Below, piece after piece: positions 15,546-23,409 of a DNA stretch of 64,000 nt (positions within the stretch are counted from its first letter, which is position 1; every line of letters begins with the position of its first letter). The translations under genes were made by a program, and so were the position numbers. A model generated the notes under the pieces. The model had not been told where the DNA came from, made no database searches, and saw only the letters and a program-made list of their open reading frames with translations. This stretch comes from Parabacteroides sp. PH5-46 (GTDB lineage: Bacteria > Bacteroidota > Bacteroidia > Bacteroidales > Tannerellaceae): positions 80,322 to 144,321 of the forward strand of contig NZ_JARXXA010000012.1 in assembly GCF_029892785.1 (NCBI RefSeq). The letters are read 5' to 3'.

Positions 15546-16199
15546 ATGAATATATTTTTGATAGATGCAATCTCCATAGTGGAGTTATTAGGGGCAATAG
15601 CTTTCATACAATATGATAAGGGAAAAACTTTAAAGGAATTACTCTATGATACGATAAAGACCTTCTCTAAATGGTATATTGGCTTGCTACTACTGTTACT
15701 ACCGTTAATCTTGGGGTTTAATATTGATTCATATCAAGTGTATTTAAAGACACAAGCATTAAGGTATATAACATGGGATAGCTTTCTACTTTTTCCTATA
15801 CGTGTACCTTGTATGTTCAACTACATATTTGGGGCAGGACTTATTTACTGCATTGCAGTATTGCCTATAAACATAGCAATATCATTCTTTGTCAGAAAAT
15901 GGCACAGAAAGATTAATGGATTTAACTGGAACTGGAAAAGGATTAGGTTAGGTTATTGCTATTATATTGCAACACTAATGCTTTTACTGATTTTAAGGGT
16001 AGGATACTTTTTAGAAAATGGTGATAATATATATGTCATCGTGTCTATAATTATACTATACCTAATGTTTAGGAAGCAGTATATTAATGGCTTAATACTC
16101 CTATTCTTGTATCCAATCCCATTAATAGCATATCGTTTAGGAACGCACTTGCATCCAATGGTAGATAAGTTTATACATCATTTAATTTACATGATATGA
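15546..16199 (+). CDS. multi-pass membrane protein, 217 residues
   Basis: About five or six hydrophobic helices: near 10-22, 43-60, 90-115, 142-156, 163-176 and 180-195. A basic loop WHRKINGFNWNWKRIRLGY separates the third and fourth. It has no signal peptide beyond the first helix, no family is recognised, and charged residues within helices are few. Its end overlaps the next gene by ATGA. Together with 16196-16534 it forms a two-gene inner-membrane unit under leader copy 2. Confidence 0.6.
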   Translation: MNIFLIDAISIVELLGAIAFIQYDKGKTLKELLYDTIKTFSKWYIGLLLLLLPLILGFNIDSYQVYLKTQALRYITWDSFLLFPIRVPCMFNYIFGAGLIYCIAVLPINIAISFFVRKWHRKINGFNWNWKRIRLGYCYYIATLMLLLILRVGYFLENGDNIYVIVSIIILYLMFRKQYINGLILLFLYPIPLIAYRLGTHLHPMVDKFIHHLIYMI

Positions 16200-16534
16200 A
16201 GGCATTGATACTTAGATATTTTAATGATATACGTGTTCCAATATTACTCTCATTAATATTGATTTCTTTATATATATTCAGTCAGGGTGCAATAAATGGG
16301 TTTGAAACTAAAAGCAATATCTACAATTATTTTCCTAAAATTTGGATTCACTCATTACCTGACTGGATATTATATATAGCATTGTTACAAGCTTTCATTC
16401 CTGTTTCATACTTGTTTTATAAGAAGAAGTGGATTAAAGGGATAGGTTTGTTATTGGCAGTGATATTTATAATAATTGTATTTATATGCATACCTGATGG
16501 TGTGTGGCGAACCATATCCCTAACGAATGTCTAA
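16196..16534 (+). CDS. multi-pass membrane protein, 112 residues
   Basis: Three hydrophobic helices (about 14-30, 55-72 and 80-98) with short polar links. It starts in a four-base ATGA overlap with the preceding gene, so translation is coupled and the two products probably act together. No family recognised. It is the last rightward cargo gene and converges with the integrase. Confidence 0.6.
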   Translation: MKALILRYFNDIRVPILLSLILISLYIFSQGAINGFETKSNIYNYFPKIWIHSLPDWILYIALLQAFIPVSYLFYKKKWIKGIGLLLAVIFIIIVFICIPDGVWRTISLTNV

Positions 16535-16548
16535 AAGCTATATAACAT

Positions 16549-16588
16549 AATAGGACATTATGAGGACAAGTCCAGTCATAATACTATT
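16549..16588. terminator. hairpin between convergent cargo and integrase genes
   Basis: AATAG (16549) pairs with CTATT (16584-16588), TTATGA (16558-16563) with TCATAA (16576-16581), and GGAC (16564-16567) with GTCC (16570-16573), giving a long interrupted stem 15 bases after the cargo stop. T-rich sequence follows. Likely bidirectional terminator. Confidence 0.5.
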
Positions 16589-16633
16589 ATATTAAATAGC
16601 AGACATTCATTATAGATATTACCATTAGCTTTA

Positions 16634-18286
16634 TTAGCTGGTGGACTCTTTATCATTCACTATTATGTCAGGAATATTGTTGGATTTTTTGAAACTACTT
16701 ATAACAACATCAACGATAGTTTCCATTGGTACTTCTTTTTTCAGCATAGACAAAGACATATCTATAGCCGTTTTAATCGCTGTATCTTTATCTTCATCTT
16801 TGACAAGGAAGCTAACTATATTTATAACCATAGAAGTGATTTTATATATGTTTTCAGGAGAAATTTCTCCATTTTCAGAATGTTTATTAATCTGTTCTGT
16901 TATCTTGCTAGTTATATCTTTTTTAGAAGCTGAAAACACTCCAGCACCTTTTAGTTTATCATTAAATGCTTTAGATATTTTCTCCCCTTTACTCTTGTCA
17001 CTCAAATGGCTATAGACTTCATCTATCAACTTTGTATCTGAGTGACCAGTTGCTATTATAACAATATCTTTGGGAATATCTCTCATGCAACAAATTGTTA
17101 TAAATGTGTGACGTGCAGAGTGAGTATGAATCAATTCATATAAAGGTTCTTCAATTATTTCTACTTCTTTACCCCTTTGTACATGATAAGATACAGTATC
17201 TGTGAATCCAATTTCTTTTGCAATCTTTTTTAGCTCCTTATTTGATATTGTATTATCACTACGTTTAAAGGTTACATATTTCGTCCCATTTGGGTATTTA
17301 GCTAGTATTTCTTGTGCCAATGGCAGTAGAGGAATGGTAGCTATTTTATTCGTCTTTTTTTGCACAATACTTATAATGTCTCCATCTGTTTTATAGTCAC
17401 CACAGAAAAACTTATCCATATCAGAGAATCTTTGCCCTGTTAGGCATTGCAATACAAATATATCTTTTATCTCTGTGACCTTTTCTGCATTTTTACCTGT
17501 TGGAGTGTGTTTATATATCCTTTCTACCTGTTCTTCTGTTAAAGCAATCTGTTTATCTTTTTGCTTTTCTTTATTGGCCTTATTTCTTATAAGGTCAAAA
17601 CTATCTGTTCCGCTTTCAAGAATTTTAAAGGGTATATCTTGCCGTTTATTAGCAATTTTTAGTATAGAATTAATCACTCCAAAATTATTTTTTATCGTTT
17701 GAAATACTTTGCCATTAGCAATAAGATACTGCTGGTATTTGTTAAGTGTTTCAAGATTAATACTATTCCAGGTGTCTGGTATGTTGCTTTCCTTTAAAAA
17801 TTTTGCAAATAATTGAACTATACCTAATTGAATTTCTTTAGTACTCTCCTTTACGTCTTTAGATTCAACTATTTGCAACATCTCAATAGAAGCATTTACC
17901 CTTTGTTTGTCTTTACGCATAGAATAGTCTGATTTATAAATATATGACTTGAGAATATCAAGGCAATTCTCAATATTATGTGTGTTCCCGCAAAGATACT
18001 TTTTAAACTCGAAAAAGTCTAACTTTAACTTACTTATCCTTTCATTTACAATCTGGTTATTTCTGTTGTCTAATTCTGATAATCGTAGGCTGATATAGGC
18101 TTCTTGTCTGTTTTTATTCCAATGCTCAGGATAAACCTTGACACCAGTTGAGAGTTTTACTTGTTTCCCATCTATTCGGCATACAAGATAAATACCTGTT
18201 GGCTTATTGCCTTTTGGCTTACGCAAGTTAAATGATAGTTGCAATTCATTCACAAATAATTGCCTTTCCATACCTCTGTTCTTCAA
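16634..18286 (-). CDS. int: tyrosine recombinase (integrase) of the element
   Basis: 550 residues. An N-terminal arm-type DNA-binding domain (LRKPKGNKPTGIYLVCRIDG) is followed by a SAM-like core-binding domain (about 110-220) and the catalytic domain: Arg in LTGQRFSD (about 286), HSARH with His/Arg (about 389-392), GHSD, and the tyrosine nucleophile in VYSHLSD (about 425). The enzyme cuts and rejoins the 31-bp core. The C-terminal 90 residues beyond the catalytic domain are unusual in length. An internal ATG at 18271 would exclude the first arm motif (18278) from the gene. It faces leftward, away from the right att repeat. Confidence 0.93.
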   Translation of the reverse strand: MKNRGMERQLFVNELQLSFNLRKPKGNKPTGIYLVCRIDGKQVKLSTGVKVYPEHWNKNRQEAYISLRLSELDNRNNQIVNERISKLKLDFFEFKKYLCGNTHNIENCLDILKSYIYKSDYSMRKDKQRVNASIEMLQIVESKDVKESTKEIQLGIVQLFAKFLKESNIPDTWNSINLETLNKYQQYLIANGKVFQTIKNNFGVINSILKIANKRQDIPFKILESGTDSFDLIRNKANKEKQKDKQIALTEEQVERIYKHTPTGKNAEKVTEIKDIFVLQCLTGQRFSDMDKFFCGDYKTDGDIISIVQKKTNKIATIPLLPLAQEILAKYPNGTKYVTFKRSDNTISNKELKKIAKEIGFTDTVSYHVQRGKEVEIIEEPLYELIHTHSARHTFITICCMRDIPKDIVIIATGHSDTKLIDEVYSHLSDKSKGEKISKAFNDKLKGAGVFSASKKDITSKITEQINKHSENGEISPENIYKITSMVINIVSFLVKDEDKDTAIKTAIDMSLSMLKKEVPMETIVDVVISSFKKSNNIPDIIVNDKESTS

Positions 18287-18323
18287 AATGGTTCTTCAAA
18301 TACGTTCTTTAATTCGGTTCTTT
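18278..18323. other. right-end arm-type motifs, four GTTCTT repeats
   Basis: GTTCTTC at 18278 and 18291 and GTTCTTT at 18304 and 18317, each start exactly 13 bp from the next. Two copies with the same spacing and orientation lie inside the left end. They overlap the start region of int, so binding could also repress the integrase gene. Confidence 0.65.
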
Positions 18324-18396
18324 TTGAGGTTGAAAAGACTATTTGCTACTTTTAAGCGACTGATACATAATATTGATTATAAATACCCTCGTATTT

Positions 18397-18427
18397 TATC
18401 TACTTATAACTTAAATAATGTATATTT
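18397..18427. repeat. right attachment repeat (attR core)
   Basis: Identical to 7846-7876. The last seven bases form the first seven of a TATATTTG promoter box for the gene at 18459. Confidence 0.88.
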
Positions 18428-18428
18428 G
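18421..18428 (+). promoter_or_regulatory. -7 box TATATTTG, overlapping the att core
   Basis: TATATTTG lies 30 bases before the ATG at 18459. Seven of its eight bases are inside the 31-bp repeat. Host sequence supplies the final G, so the box is intact at this junction. Confidence 0.65.
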
Positions 18429-18458
18429 CAAGCTAATGTAAAATCGGGATAATCTAAT

Positions 18459-19613
18459 ATGAAACGTACTACTATATATCTATTAACAGCTTTCATTGTA
18501 AGCACACTTTTGTTTTCTGCCTGTAGCAAAAACAGCTTCACGGTAAAAGGAGTCGTTTCCGGTGCTGACGGACAAATGATGTACCTTGAAAATGTGGGTG
18601 TCTCTTCTGTTGAGACGATGGACTCTGTTAAGCTGACGGCTGCCGGTAAGTTTTCTTTTGAAAAACCTCGTCCGAAATATCCTGAATTCTATCGTTTTCG
18701 CCTGAATAACCAGTTGATCAATTTTGCTGTCGACTCTACTGAAGCCCTCACGTTCACAGCTGATGCCGGAACATTCGCAACGTCGTATATGGTAGAAGGT
18801 TCTGAGAGTGCAAAAGCCTTCAAAACTATTACATTGGCCCAGCTTGATGCCAACCAGGCCATTGGACGCTTGCGGAAAGATTACGAGAGCAAACTGATAT
18901 CAGATACTACCTATCGTTCTAAGGTGCTGGAAGTAGCCGAGGCATATAAAGAGACAGCCCGTAAATATATTTATGCTGCTCCTATGTCGTCTACAGCTTA
19001 TTTTGCTTTGTTTCAGACAATAGACGGCTTGTTGTTTTTTGACTTGTACGACAAAAACGATTCCAAGGCTTATGGTGCTGTGGCTACCAGTTACGACTTT
19101 AATTATCCTGAAAGCCCACGGGCAATCCATCTGCATAACCTGGCTTTACAATCTATAAAAGTAATTCGCCAACAACGGGTATTGGATACAGACCAGGTGA
19201 ACCTGCAAACAGTCAGCTACCTCGATATATCTTTACCCAACTTAGGCCGTGAACTTGTAAAGCTATCTTCTGTTGCTGAGAACAAAGCGGTATTGATTAA
19301 TTTCACCGTTTATCAAAGTGAGTGGTCGGCTGCATTAAATATGGATCTGATGGACTTATATGATAAATACGGCAATAAAGACTTTGTAATTTACCAGGTT
19401 TCTTTAGATACAGACACCCACTTCTGGAAAAATGTAGCATCTAAACTTCCGTGGACATGTGTACATGATCCGGAATCTGTTTATTCGCAAGTTGCTGCCT
19501 TATATAATGTAAGACAGCTGCCAGCCTTGTTCTTGCTGAACAAAAAAGGAGACTTGGTTAAGCGTGTTGAAGACCTCTCAAAATTGGAAGAGGATATAAA
19601 GAAAATCCTCTGA
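18459..19613 (+). CDS. thioredoxin-like lipoprotein lacking the CxxC motif
   Basis: 384 residues. The signal peptide ends LFSAC, so it is a lipoprotein. An N-terminal beta domain (about 25-120, FTVKGVVSGADGQMMYLE) resembles DUF4369, the usual partner of TlpA-like domains; a helical middle follows; the last 140 residues are a thioredoxin fold (VLINFTVYQSEWSAALNMDLMDLY, and the cis-Pro-like QLPALFLLNKKGDLV). The position normally holding WCxxC reads YQSEWS, with no cysteine, so it cannot be a disulfide oxidoreductase and may be a binding protein. The integrative element sits directly upstream. Confidence 0.82.
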   Translation: MKRTTIYLLTAFIVSTLLFSACSKNSFTVKGVVSGADGQMMYLENVGVSSVETMDSVKLTAAGKFSFEKPRPKYPEFYRFRLNNQLINFAVDSTEALTFTADAGTFATSYMVEGSESAKAFKTITLAQLDANQAIGRLRKDYESKLISDTTYRSKVLEVAEAYKETARKYIYAAPMSSTAYFALFQTIDGLLFFDLYDKNDSKAYGAVATSYDFNYPESPRAIHLHNLALQSIKVIRQQRVLDTDQVNLQTVSYLDISLPNLGRELVKLSSVAENKAVLINFTVYQSEWSAALNMDLMDLYDKYGNKDFVIYQVSLDTDTHFWKNVASKLPWTCVHDPESVYSQVAALYNVRQLPALFLLNKKGDLVKRVEDLSKLEEDIKKIL

Positions 19614-19624
19614 CAGAAGAAAGA

Positions 19625-20854
19625 TCAGAAATAATAAACGAGTAATCCCAGAATACGCAGATTGGTTACGCCATGTGTGTTATGCACTTTTCCGTTGGAG
19701 AGATCCGTATCTCCGTACCATGCGGTGGTGACTGAACCTTCCACTCCGGCTTTCCAATGAGGTAAATTATACGAGAGTCCGGCAAATACTGATAATAGTT
19801 GGTCTATATTTACTCCGCTTCCATAAAAGCGGTCTACGCTTACTAGTTTGTCGGTAGTTCCCAGGTTCTTTGAATATCCCATGAATAGATTTCCCTTCCA
19901 GTTAGTACCATACACAGCATTTAGCCATGTTGTTGAGTGGCGGGATGGTGTGTATTCCTGTTCACCTGTGGCAGGGTCTACGGAAGAAACGCCATAACCT
20001 CCCAGCATTGCCGTATGGGTTTGATTGGAAGCCAACAATGTCTTTCCTGCCAGGAAAAGCTTATCTGCCCGGTATTGCGCCTGCGCCATAAGCGATACAC
20101 TCGTCACCCGCTCGCTTACCTTGTATGTTTTTCCTTCGTGGGTAGAGTTTAAGCGGGGTTTCAAAGACAACATCTCGATACCAAATCCTCCCAGAAAACC
20201 ATTGTTGCGATACGTAATTCCGGCAAATAACTCGGGAATTACTCCGTTTTTCAAATATTCCTCGCTTTTCCCGTTCGGACCTGTTGATAAGTACATCAGT
20301 TGATAGACGGCAGAGGCTGTCAGTGTAATTTTATTCTTCTTATACTGATAGCGTAATTGAGCGCTACGGTTGAAAGGCTGGAAGGGGCCTCCGGTATTCA
20401 GGTTTAACACCTCCGGCATAACGTCTCCAAACAAAGGATGCCAGGTTTGCCCCAACAGCAGTGAAGAACCTTTATCCCAATCCATATTTACGTAGGCATG
20501 CCGGATACGTAGTGTATAATGTGCCAGATTAAAACCTCCTAAGTCTACTTCTACCTTTGCTGTGGTTTTTGCACTCCCTACATTTGGCCCGGTAGCATCC
20601 AGCCCAAAGCGAGTAGTGAATGTATAAAACGAGCCGTTAGGATTGGCATTCATGTCTTTACCTGTTGCATCAGGTGCTTTGTCCAACGGATAGAGGTAAA
20701 AGTTTCCATCTACCGCCTCTACATTGTTCCTGGAGTTATAATATAAATCTCCTCTTACAAAACCATAAAACTTATACGTGAAATTTTTCTGTTGAGCGTT
20801 TACAGAAGACTGGATAAGAAATATGGAAGCAAAAATAAATAATAGTTTCTGCAT
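19625..20854 (-). CDS. outer-membrane porin-like beta-barrel protein (DcaP-like)
   Basis: 409 residues from ATG 20852-20854, which places a standard signal peptide first (MQKLLFIFASIFLIQSSVNAQ minus its last residue). The mature protein starts with an aromatic strand FTYKFYGFVRGDLYYN and ends in LGLLVYYF with a C-terminal Phe, as beta-barrels do. Alternating aromatic strands (LRYQYKKNKITLTASAVY) run throughout. It resembles DcaP-like porins, for which several small solutes have been proposed. It converges with the preceding lipoprotein gene, only 11 bases apart. Confidence 0.78.
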   Translation of the reverse strand: MQKLLFIFASIFLIQSSVNAQQKNFTYKFYGFVRGDLYYNSRNNVEAVDGNFYLYPLDKAPDATGKDMNANPNGSFYTFTTRFGLDATGPNVGSAKTTAKVEVDLGGFNLAHYTLRIRHAYVNMDWDKGSSLLLGQTWHPLFGDVMPEVLNLNTGGPFQPFNRSAQLRYQYKKNKITLTASAVYQLMYLSTGPNGKSEEYLKNGVIPELFAGITYRNNGFLGGFGIEMLSLKPRLNSTHEGKTYKVSERVTSVSLMAQAQYRADKLFLAGKTLLASNQTHTAMLGGYGVSSVDPATGEQEYTPSRHSTTWLNAVYGTNWKGNLFMGYSKNLGTTDKLVSVDRFYGSGVNIDQLLSVFAGLSYNLPHWKAGVEGSVTTAWYGDTDLSNGKVHNTHGVTNLRILGLLVYYF

Positions 20855-21013
20855 AACTTTTGGATGTATAATAGCATTTCTATCGTCCGGCATGCAAAGG
20901 TATACATTTTTATTTATTCTCTATTGAGAAACGGAATATTATTTGTTACTTTGCTTCCAACTTGTTAGTATTACCACTCCATTTTCACAATAATGTAAAC
21001 AGAAATAGATTAT

Positions 21014-22375
21014 ATGAAGACAAAAAAGTATTTATTAGAGGAAAAAGATATCCCGACGGCTTGGTATAATATTGCTGCCGATATGAAGAATAAGCCACTT
21101 CCCATATTAAATCCGGCTAATAAAAAACCCATGAAGGAGGAAGAGCTTTATTCTTTGTTTGCCAAAGAATTAGCACATCAGGAACTGAATCAAACCGATG
21201 CATGGATAGAAATACCTGAAGAAGTTCGTGATATGTACAAAATATGGCGCCCTACTCCATTGGTAAGAGCATACGGACTGGAAAAAGCATTGGATACACC
21301 TGCTCATATTTACTTTAAAAATGAAAGTGTAAGCCCCATTGGTTCACATAAAATGAATTCTGCTATCCCGCAAGCCTATTTTTGCAAAAAAGAAGGTGTA
21401 ACTAATATTACAACAGAAACAGGAGCCGGACAATGGGGGGCTGCTTTGTCATATGCAGCAAAGGCATTCGGATTGGAACTGGCTGTTTATATGGTAAAAG
21501 TCAGTTATCATCAAAAGCCCTACCGCCGCTCTATCATGCAAACGTTCGGAGCGCAGGTAATTGCTTCGCCCAGTATGAGTACCAAGGCTGGTCGTAAAAT
21601 ACTAACAGATCATCCGAATTATCAGGGTAGCCTGGGTACGGCTATCTCTGAAGCTGTAGAACTGGCTATACAAACGCCTAATTGTAAATACACATTAGGT
21701 AGTGTATTGAACCATGTTATGCTACACCAGACGGTTATCGGACTGGAAGCTGAAAAACAAATGGAAATGGCCGGAGAATATCCCGATGTTGTGATTGGTT
21801 GTTTCGGAGGCGGCTCCAATTTTTCGGGAATTAGTTTCCCATTCCTTCGCCATAAATTACTTGAAGGAAAGGATATCCGTATTGTTGCGGCAGAACCATC
21901 TTCCTGTCCCAAACTTACGCGCGGACAATTCCAGTATGATTTTGGCGATGAAGCCGGTTATACTCCTCTGATACCTATGTTTACGTTGGGACATAATTTC
22001 TCTCCCGCTCATATTCATGCAGGTGGACTACGTTATCATGGCGCCGGTTCAATTGTTAGCCAGCTAAGGAAAGACGGATATGTGGATGCTGTTGATATTA
22101 AACAATTGGAAACGTTTGAAGCAGCTACTTTATTTGCTCAGACGGAAGGAATTATCCCGGCTCCTGAGTCTGCGCATGCGATTGCTGCCGCTATTAAGGA
22201 AGCCAATCAGGCAAAATTGGAAGGAAAACCCCGGGCCATATTGTTCAACCTTTCCGGACATGGCTTGATTGATATGGCTGCATACGATCAATACCTGTCA
22301 GGCGACTTAGGAAATTACGATTTGCCCGACAGTGAAGTAGCAAAGAATCTGGAATCATTAGAAAAGATCATCTGA
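21014..22375 (+). CDS. trpB: tryptophan synthase beta-like protein, TrpB2 type
   Basis: 453 residues, the size of TrpB2 rather than the ~400 of TrpB1. The PLP lysine is in GSHKMNSA, followed by the ETGAGQWG and CFGGGSNFSG phosphate-binding loops typical of TrpB2. It joins indole and serine to make tryptophan. There is no trpA or other trp gene nearby, consistent with TrpB2 often standing alone and possibly salvaging free indole. Its own terminator follows. It is divergent from the porin gene. Confidence 0.92.
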   Translation: MKTKKYLLEEKDIPTAWYNIAADMKNKPLPILNPANKKPMKEEELYSLFAKELAHQELNQTDAWIEIPEEVRDMYKIWRPTPLVRAYGLEKALDTPAHIYFKNESVSPIGSHKMNSAIPQAYFCKKEGVTNITTETGAGQWGAALSYAAKAFGLELAVYMVKVSYHQKPYRRSIMQTFGAQVIASPSMSTKAGRKILTDHPNYQGSLGTAISEAVELAIQTPNCKYTLGSVLNHVMLHQTVIGLEAEKQMEMAGEYPDVVIGCFGGGSNFSGISFPFLRHKLLEGKDIRIVAAEPSSCPKLTRGQFQYDFGDEAGYTPLIPMFTLGHNFSPAHIHAGGLRYHGAGSIVSQLRKDGYVDAVDIKQLETFEAATLFAQTEGIIPAPESAHAIAAAIKEANQAKLEGKPRAILFNLSGHGLIDMAAYDQYLSGDLGNYDLPDSEVAKNLESLEKII

Positions 22376-22407
22376 TATAGTAGGAGAGTACAAAAGAAAA
22401 AGAAAGC

Positions 22408-22449
22408 GGTGCAATACGAAGATTCCCATCTTCGGTATTGCACCATTTT
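22408..22449 (+). terminator. intrinsic terminator after trpB2
   Basis: A 16-base arm starting GGTGCAATAC (22408-22423) pairs with 22428-22444 with a single bulge, loop TCCC, followed by ATTTTT. It also precedes the stop of the leftward DUF3836 gene, so it may serve both. Confidence 0.85.
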
Positions 22450-22473
22450 TAATGTGTGTAAATATGTTTGTGT

Positions 22474-22884
22474 TTATGAAAAAATCTCTTCGTAGTTGGA
22501 TGAAGACAAAGTCATCTCTTGGATATTCAAATCGTAAGCATTTGTCTTTTTATCCCACATTCCGTATACAGAATGAATTGTCCCGTTTTCATTGTCATAT
22601 TGATAGGAAATCAAGTAGAAAGGCTCCCATGTTTCACTTGCTTTATTCCAGCGACGCGCTTTCTTTTCTGCTACTTTCCCATCTTTATCATAGGTGAATT
22701 CGTACATTACCTGCTTGTTTAACAGTCCATTATCATTAGTAAAGACAGTTTTTGAAACGATCTTACCATTTTCTTCCTTTGTGTCGTATATATAACTTCT
22801 TGGAGAGGCAGCATTTATTGCCATACTGCATATAAACACAAAGACAATACTCAAAATACTTTTGTTTAATACTGACGCTTTCAT
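22474..22884 (-). CDS. DUF3836 family exported protein
   Basis: 136 residues from ATG 22882-22884, giving signal peptide MKASVLNKSILSIVFVFICS through the cleavage site after INAA. The mature part has beta repeats (SYIYDTKEENGKIVSKTVF, YEFTYDKDGKVAEKKAR, WEPFYLISYQYDNENG) with YDxDGK turns, the pattern of DUF3836 proteins of Bacteroides. Function unknown; secreted to the periplasm or surface. The ATG at 22914 would add ten residues that break the signal peptide layout. A TTACTTTG sequence (about 22922-22930, minus strand) may be its -7 region. Confidence 0.78.
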   Translation of the reverse strand: MKASVLNKSILSIVFVFICSMAINAASPRSYIYDTKEENGKIVSKTVFTNDNGLLNKQVMYEFTYDKDGKVAEKKARRWNKASETWEPFYLISYQYDNENGTIHSVYGMWDKKTNAYDLNIQEMTLSSSNYEEIFS

Positions 22885-23409
22885 TTCAATTTGTTTTAAC
22901 AGATTTAATTTCATTTTGATGCAAAGTAAGGCTCTTCTTTTGAGATAAAAAAATATTTGCTGACATTTTGATAGTTAAATATGGTTATTTAACAATTATA
23001 AAGAACCATGAGCTTTGCTAAATTTATTTATAAGTTACAAATCGTAAGCAAATATTTATGAAGGGTATATATAGTAAGTTTCCCGATTTCAATTACTGAA
23101 ATCGGGAAACCAGGGTTTTGGCGTTTAAATCGAGGGAGTGGTAAAGCCCGTTGACTTTAGCTACGAAAAACCTCTATTGTTTTCATTTGGATTAAAGCTA
23201 AGAGAGAAGGAGGAAACGATTGCATTTATAAAAAGCGAACATGTAAATCCCAGCATTCCCTCAGCCATATATAATAAGTCAAAGGCTTGGTTCTTTTTCT
23301 ATTACAAAGTAAATGCATCCTGAGGGGATATGCAAAAAAACAACTACAACAACAATTGCTCAACGTTCTTTTTTAAAGGGAAAATTTCTACAACATTGTT
23401 TTCTCTGAA
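22885..23409. other. intergenic region with a 14-bp hairpin
   Basis: About 525 bases. The main structure is GTTTCCCGATTTCA (23078-23091), loop ATTAC, TGAAATCGGGAAAC (23097-23110), a perfect 14-bp stem without a T-tract. A 61-codon plus-strand frame at 23138-23323 follows it but has no clear protein features. The rest appears to hold nothing. The stretch separates two leftward genes, so the hairpin could be a barrier downstream of the sensor gene. Confidence 0.5.

Larger units (their letters stand above)
7846..18427. mobile_element. ~10.55-kb integrative element with 31-bp flanking direct repeats
   Basis: A 31-bp sequence is perfectly repeated at 7846-7876 and 18397-18427. A tyrosine recombinase gene lies against the right repeat, and 13-bp-spaced GTTCTT motifs lie just inside each end, as expected for core and arm sites. 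The interior is visibly more AT-rich than its flanks and carries no housekeeping gene: a ParB-like protein, a tandem winged-helix protein beside iteron-like repeats, a RadC-like protein and a run of small membrane proteins. No relaxase, coupling protein or phage structural gene was recognised, so it may be a mobilisable island, an integrated plasmid or a satellite. Confidence 0.87.

Noticed and set aside
7846..18427. Calling the element a prophage
   Set aside because: No capsid, portal, terminase, tail or lysis gene was recognised; only the integrase and RadC-like protein would fit.
23138..23323. 61-codon plus-strand frame
   Set aside because: Follows the 23078-23110 hairpin but has no recognisable domain, membrane segment or neighbour.
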